This document shows positions 6,458 to 10,376 of a DNA stretch of 10,376 bases, piece after piece. Numbering within the stretch: position 1 is the first letter of the stretch; every line of letters starts with the position of its first letter. Both the position numbers and the translations under genes were made by a program. Under the pieces are notes generated by a model. It ran no database searches. It saw nothing but the letters and a program-made list of their open reading frames with translations, and had not been told where the DNA came from. Source of the DNA: CAINFV01 sp964409235 (lineage in GTDB: Bacteria > Chlamydiota > Chlamydiia > Chlamydiales > FEN-1388). The stretch spans positions 1 to 10,376 of the forward strand of contig CAYPCN010000033.1 of NCBI GenBank assembly GCA_964409235.1, read 5' to 3'.

Positions 6458-7852
6458 ATGCAAGGAATCGCTGTCCCTAAATTGTTCGGTACGGATGGCG
6501 TGCGCGGCCGTGCCAACCTCTTCCCGATGACGGTGGAGCTGGCCTTAGCCCTGGGCCGTGCTGTAGGAAAGGGCTTTCGTTCTCTGCCTGGCAAGCACCG
6601 CGTTGTCATCGGTAAGGATACCCGTCTTTCCTGCTATATGTATGAAAACGCCCTTGTGTCGGGCTTGTGCTCGATGGGCGTCGATACGTTTATGCTCGGC
6701 CCTCTGCCGACACCTGCTGTGGCCTTTATCACTCGTGCGTATCGTGCCGATTTTGGCATTGTCATCTCCGCTTCCCACAATTCTTTCTATGATAACGGTA
6801 TCAAATTCTTTTCCTCAGAGGGGTTTAAACCGCCGGAGACGTGGGAGCGCGATATCGAAGCGCTGATTGCCCAAGGGCCTAAGGCGTTTGAGGACGACCT
6901 TCCCAAAGATCATGAGATAGGTAAGAACGCCCGCATCAACGATGCTGATGGCCGGTATATCGAGTTCATCAAAGCCACGTTCCCTCGAAAGCTGTCGCTG
7001 AAGAATCTCGTCCTTGCTCTAGACTGCGCCAATGGCGCGGCCTATAAGGTGGCTCCCCTTGTCTTCCGCGAGCTCGATGCCGATGTGCACGTCTATGCCA
7101 ACACTCCTAATGGCTTGAATATCAACGACGGTTGCGGCGCTCTCCATCCTGAAAATGTCCAAAAAGCGGTGATCGACCATCGCGCTGATGTTGGCATTGC
7201 TCTCGACGGCGATAGCGATCGCGTCATCATGGTCGACGAAAATGCGCAGATCGTCGATGGCGATGCCATCCTTGCCATCTGTGCGAGAGATATGTTCCAC
7301 AAGGGGATGCTCCAGTCTCCGCGCGTTGTCACCACGCTGATGAGTAATCTAGGCTATGTGACGGCACTGCGCGACATGGGCATTGAGGTCATCACCTCGC
7401 AAGTTGGCGATCGCTATGTTCTTCAAGAGATGCTCAAGTCTGAGACGAACCTCGGCGGGGAGTCCAGCGGCCATGTGATTTTCCTTGAACACAACACCAC
7501 TGGCGATGGCCTTGTCTCTGCTCTCCAAGTCTTGCGCATTATGATAGAGACTGGCAGCAAGCTTTCAGAGCTGACAGGAGCTTTTAAAAAGTTTCCACAG
7601 ATTTGTATCAATGTTCACGTGCGTGAGAAGCCTCCTCTCGAGTCTATTGAAGGGTTTCCCCAAGCCATTGAAGAGGTGCAGAGAGCTCTTGGCTCGACAG
7701 GCCGCCTGCTCGTCCGCTATTCAGGAACGGAGCCTATCCTCCGAATTATGGTCGAAGGGCCGAAGCGCACCATCGTCCACCAGTATGCTGAGCAGCTGGC
7801 CGCTCTTGCTAGGGAGCGGATTGGCTATTTGCATAAATCCACGTCTTCCTGA
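6458..7852 (+). CDS. glmM: Phosphoglucosamine mutase
   Basis: GlmM converts glucosamine-6-phosphate to glucosamine-1-phosphate in the cytoplasm, the second step towards UDP-GlcNAc. The 464-residue product shows all four domains of the alpha-D-phosphohexomutase family. The N-terminus is KLFGTDGVRGRAN (8-20). The catalytic phosphoserine loop ISASHNSFYDNGIKFF (103-118) places the active Ser at 106. The metal-binding loop DGDSDR is at 250-255, the sugar-binding loop GGESSGH at 333-339, and the C-terminal phosphate-binding loop RYSGTEPILRIM at 420-431. These, especially YDNGIKFF, point to GlmM rather than a phosphoglucomutase. I chose the ATG at 6458 (CGAGAG seven bases upstream) over an upstream TTG at 6389. 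It is the first gene of a tight plus-strand cluster with the SpeD-like gene (40 bases on) and glmS, the enzyme that makes its substrate. Confidence 0.96.
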   Translation: MQGIAVPKLFGTDGVRGRANLFPMTVELALALGRAVGKGFRSLPGKHRVVIGKDTRLSCYMYENALVSGLCSMGVDTFMLGPLPTPAVAFITRAYRADFGIVISASHNSFYDNGIKFFSSEGFKPPETWERDIEALIAQGPKAFEDDLPKDHEIGKNARINDADGRYIEFIKATFPRKLSLKNLVLALDCANGAAYKVAPLVFRELDADVHVYANTPNGLNINDGCGALHPENVQKAVIDHRADVGIALDGDSDRVIMVDENAQIVDGDAILAICARDMFHKGMLQSPRVVTTLMSNLGYVTALRDMGIEVITSQVGDRYVLQEMLKSETNLGGESSGHVIFLEHNTTGDGLVSALQVLRIMIETGSKLSELTGAFKKFPQICINVHVREKPPLESIEGFPQAIEEVQRALGSTGRLLVRYSGTEPILRIMVEGPKRTIVHQYAEQLAALARERIGYLHKSTSS

Positions 7853-7892
7853 AAATATGCGACATTTAACCCTTTAGGACGTGAGTTGTGTT

Positions 7893-8354
7893 ATGACCAC
7901 CCGGGAAAAGATGAAAGCCGCCTCTTGGTGCGGGAAGGCCTATGTGACCTTAGGAATGTGTGCTCTCTTGTTCTCTTGTGCGCTGTTCTCACCAGCAGCA
8001 CTTCATGCCCAATATCAGTTCTTTGGAAGGCATCTCCTCGCCCAATATTACGAGTGTGATCCTGCTGCGCTCAGCGATCCTCGACAGCTGGCTGCTGCAA
8101 TGAAGCAGGCGACGCTGGCTTCAGGGGCTACCATTCTTGGAGAGCTTGACTATACGTTTACAGGAAATGGCTATAGCATGGTCATTCTGCTCTCCGAAAG
8201 CCATGCGAGTATCCATACCTATCCTGAATATAACGCCTGCTTTGTCGATCTCTTCACCTGTGGGCAGAAGTGTTCGGCTGAAAGGTTTGACGCTGCTCTC
8301 CGGGCATACCTGAAGCCAAAACGGGTCGCCAGCAAGCTCGAAGAGCGCCGCTGA
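7893..8354 (+). CDS. speD: SpeD-like pyruvoyl decarboxylase with N-terminal signal sequence
   Basis: The C-terminal 110 residues match the S-adenosylmethionine decarboxylase proenzyme (SpeD), which cleaves itself to form a pyruvoyl cofactor and normally makes decarboxylated AdoMet for spermidine. GRHLLAQYYECD (45-56) is the typical N-terminus. SESHASIH (101-108) holds the self-cleavage site between Glu102 and Ser103, with His108 five residues on and Cys123 (FTCG) twenty on. This is the spacing of Ser63, His68 and Cys83 in the Thermotoga enzyme; Ser95 and Phe89 match its Ser55 and Phe49. The Trp of HTWPEY is Tyr110 here, and the C-terminal tail is about 17 residues shorter. Unusually, a basic start, a long hydrophobic run and a possible AxA-type site (ALHA, cut after 39) precede the domain. 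Cys29 in LFSC could alternatively be a lipoprotein site. Starts at GTG 7881 or ATG 7911 are also possible; all keep the signal. No speE is present nearby, and some SpeD homologues decarboxylate arginine or ornithine, so the substrate is open. Confidence 0.87.
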   Translation: MTTREKMKAASWCGKAYVTLGMCALLFSCALFSPAALHAQYQFFGRHLLAQYYECDPAALSDPRQLAAAMKQATLASGATILGELDYTFTGNGYSMVILLSESHASIHTYPEYNACFVDLFTCGQKCSAERFDAALRAYLKPKRVASKLEERR

Positions 8355-8387
8355 GATATGTTTCAACTCTAACAACGGTGACGACGT

Positions 8388-10208
8388 ATGTGCGGGATCT
8401 TTGCTTATGTGGGATCAAGGAATGGCATTCGCCTAGCATTAGACTGCCTCAAGAAAATGGAGTACCGCGGCTATGACTCCGCAGGGCTGGCCTATATCGC
8501 CAACAACGCCCTCGTCACCCGCAAGGCCGTGGGCAAGCTGGCCAACCTCGAGAAGATTATCGATGATGAAGCGGCACAGTGCGTTGTCGCCCACACGCGA
8601 TGGGCGACTCATGGCAAGGTGACAGAAGACAACGCTCACCCCATCCTTGACGCTACGCAGTCTGTAGCTGTCATTCATAACGGTGTCATCGAGAACTTCC
8701 AGCAGCTGCGCAGCGAGCTTGAGCGCGAGGGTATTGTCTTCCGCACACAGACAGATACTGAAGTCATCTCTAACCTTATCGCCATTCTATACAAAGGAGA
8801 CCTCCTTCAAGCGGTACAAGAGGTTACGCCGCTCATCAAAGGCGCCTGGGCTATTGCTGTCATCCACAAAGACCGTCCTGGCGAATGCATTCTCGCCAAG
8901 AATAGCAGTCCTCTTGTCATTGGTGTTGGCGTTGGGGAGACATTTGCGGCGTCAGAAGCGAATGCGCTCATCCACCACACGCGAGAGGTCATCTACCTTA
9001 GCGAAGGCGAGGTTGCGCGGATAACGCCGACCAACGTTGAACTCTTCGATGCCTCACGTCTGCCCATCTCCAAACAAACGGAGCAGCTCAAACACAGCGC
9101 TGAGGAGATGTCGAAAGGAGAGTTCGCTCACTACACTCTCAAAGAGATCTACGACCAGCCGCAGGCCATTCGCAATGCTATGCTTGCACGCTTTTTTGAA
9201 GACTACGGTACTGTAGCGATGGATGATATGTCCATTACAGCGGCCGCGCTTCTCGCTGTCAAACGCATTGTCATCGTTGCTTGCGGGACCTCTCTGCATG
9301 CAGGCCTTATTGCTGGCTATATGCTCGAAGAGATAGCGCGCATTCCTACGTCAGTAGAAATCTCCTCAGAATTTCGCTATCGCAACCCCATTGTTGAAGA
9401 AGGCACTCTCGTCCTTGCCATCAGCCAGTCTGGAGAGACGGCCGACACCCTTGCTGCTGTCCGCGAGCTTAAAGCAAAAGGCGCTGCGATCATCGCCATA
9501 TGCAACGTCCAAGGGTCAACGCTCACCCGCGACGCGGATTCCACGCTCTTCTTACGAGCAGGACCTGAAGTGGGGGTCTGTTCGACGAAAGCCTTTACCA
9601 GCCAGCTCACGGTCCTCACGCTTTTCACCATCATGATGGCTCGCCTCAGGCATATGAGCAAAGCCGAAGGCCAAGAGTTCCTCGCAGCTCTCAAAGCCAT
9701 GCCTGACCAGATATCGCAGGTCCTCGCCCTCGCCCCCCATATCGAGAGACTTGCTGACAAATACGCCACTGCCAATGACTTCTACTTCATAGGGCGTCGC
9801 TACATGTACCCCACATGTCTCGAAGGCGCTCTCAAACTCAAGGAGATCGCCTACATCAACGCTTGTGGCTATGCTGCCGGCGAGATGAAGCATGGGCCCA
9901 TAGCTCTCCTCAATGAAAAATGCCCGACGTTCGCTCTCTGTGCCGATGCCCTTACCTACGACAAGGTCGTCAGCAACGTCATGGAGTCCAAAGCACGCCA
10001 CAGCCCTGTCATCTGCCTCACCTTTGCTGGGGACACCCGCCTTCCGGCCATTGCCGATGACATCATCGAAATCCCCCATACCCGCGACGAGCTTGCTCCC
10101 ATCACTGCTGCCGTTGCCTGCCAGCTGTTTGCCTACTACTGCGCCAACAAGCGCGGTGCCGACATCGACCAGCCTCGCAACCTCGCCAAGTCCGTCACTG
10201 TCGAGTAG
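8388..10208 (+). CDS. glmS: Glutamine-fructose-6-phosphate aminotransferase (isomerizing)
   Basis: GlmS makes glucosamine-6-phosphate from fructose-6-phosphate and glutamine, the committed step of amino-sugar synthesis. At 606 residues it is full length (E. coli 609). The N-terminal class II glutaminase domain starts MCGIFAYVG, with Cys2 as nucleophile once Met is removed, and carries RWATHG (71-76), HNGVIEN (97-103) and the TQTDTE region at about 120-125. Two SIS sugar-isomerase domains follow: ACGTSLHAG (298-306), SQSGETADT (346-354), CSTKAFTSQ (398-406), then EGALKLKEIAYINA (479-492) and GEMKHGP (498-504). The conserved C-terminal tail DQPRNLAKSVTVE (594-606) is intact, with Lys601 in place. 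The start ATG at 8388 has a modest GGTGA upstream at 8377-8381. It follows the SpeD-like gene by 33 bases without a visible terminator, so the three genes probably form an operon. No glmS ribozyme-like leader is apparent in the short gap. Confidence 0.97.
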   Translation: MCGIFAYVGSRNGIRLALDCLKKMEYRGYDSAGLAYIANNALVTRKAVGKLANLEKIIDDEAAQCVVAHTRWATHGKVTEDNAHPILDATQSVAVIHNGVIENFQQLRSELEREGIVFRTQTDTEVISNLIAILYKGDLLQAVQEVTPLIKGAWAIAVIHKDRPGECILAKNSSPLVIGVGVGETFAASEANALIHHTREVIYLSEGEVARITPTNVELFDASRLPISKQTEQLKHSAEEMSKGEFAHYTLKEIYDQPQAIRNAMLARFFEDYGTVAMDDMSITAAALLAVKRIVIVACGTSLHAGLIAGYMLEEIARIPTSVEISSEFRYRNPIVEEGTLVLAISQSGETADTLAAVRELKAKGAAIIAICNVQGSTLTRDADSTLFLRAGPEVGVCSTKAFTSQLTVLTLFTIMMARLRHMSKAEGQEFLAALKAMPDQISQVLALAPHIERLADKYATANDFYFIGRRYMYPTCLEGALKLKEIAYINACGYAAGEMKHGPIALLNEKCPTFALCADALTYDKVVSNVMESKARHSPVICLTFAGDTRLPAIADDIIEIPHTRDELAPITAAVACQLFAYYCANKRGADIDQPRNLAKSVTVE

Positions 10209-10222
10209 AGACCGAGCCTTCT

Positions 10223-10247
10223 CGCCCGACGACAAGGGGGCGTAGAT
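10223..10247 (+). terminator. Possible weak terminator after glmS
   Basis: CGCCC at 10223-10227 pairs with GGGCG at 10238-10242 around a 10-base loop. A T-rich run (TGTTTTT from 10247) follows after a short spacer. The stem is short and the T-run is offset, so this is a weak candidate for the end of the glmM-speD-glmS transcript. Confidence 0.3.
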
Positions 10248-10372
10248 GTTTTTGTGGGGCTGCTTGACAATGTCCTCGCAATCTTGGGTCGATAATGCCG
10301 CTTACTTTGGTCTGGGTGAAGATTCTCCCGACTTTGACAGTTGTTTCGTAACTCTTTCTCGTTAAGGAACTT

Positions 10373-10376
10373 ATGT
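10373..10376 (+). CDS. Possible start of a downstream gene (cut by window end)
   Basis: An ATG at 10373 follows AAGGAA at 10364-10369 at short spacing, a plausible ribosome binding site, so a plus-strand gene may begin here. Only the start codon and one base are in the window. In Chlamydia trachomatis glmS is followed by tyrP aromatic amino acid permease genes, from memory, but nothing in these bases identifies the product. Confidence 0.35.

Noticed and set aside
8355..8387. A glmS ribozyme upstream of glmS
   Set aside because: The gap is only 33 bases, far too short for the ribozyme, and shows none of its structure.
9552..10235. Open frame of 227 codons on the minus strand opposite glmS
   Set aside because: It lies antisense to the well-conserved glmS coding sequence and shows no family features.
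10264..10296. TTGACA ... GATAAT as a firm promoter
   Set aside because: The spacing is 21 bases, too long for a standard sigma-70 promoter, so it is reported only as a curiosity.

Overview
The window most likely comes from a member of the Chlamydiota outside the classical Chlamydiaceae. Ribosomal protein S4 has a strongly chlamydial look: its N-terminal basic stretch and the block DYGLQLEEKQKLKA match my memory of the Chlamydia protein. Two gene pairings also recall Chlamydia trachomatis from memory: rpsD close to murJ/mviN (CT626/CT624) and glmM directly before glmS (CT815/CT816). Base composition looks close to half G+C, clearly higher than in Chlamydia, which suggests an environmental or symbiotic lineage. 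No genus can be named from the sequence.

Layout, left to right. A 176-base leader with a small hairpin precedes rpsD (+), which ends at a textbook intrinsic terminator. murJ (-), the lipid II flippase, converges on that terminator. murJ starts 32 bp from a divergent gene (+) encoding a 453-residue protein I do not recognise, which carries a C-x5-R motif resembling that of phosphoinositide phosphatases. The murJ promoter appears to lie on top of the start of this neighbour. Next come a drug/metabolite-type (EamA) permease and a poly(A) polymerase-type nucleotidyltransferase, pcnB, both on the minus strand. The 254-bp gap between the divergent pcnB and glmM starts holds a 118-bp element with perfect 26-bp inverted arms, followed by a good sigma-70-type promoter for glmM.

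The last third is a probable operon on the plus strand: glmM, a SpeD-like pyruvoyl decarboxylase with an N-terminal signal sequence, and glmS. GlmS makes glucosamine-6-phosphate and GlmM converts it to glucosamine-1-phosphate, the precursor of UDP-GlcNAc for peptidoglycan and lipopolysaccharide. MurJ, earlier in the window, serves the same envelope pathway. The SpeD-like gene between them keeps all recognisable catalytic residues but appears to be exported, which makes it the most unusual gene here. The final bases hold a possible start of a further plus-strand gene.
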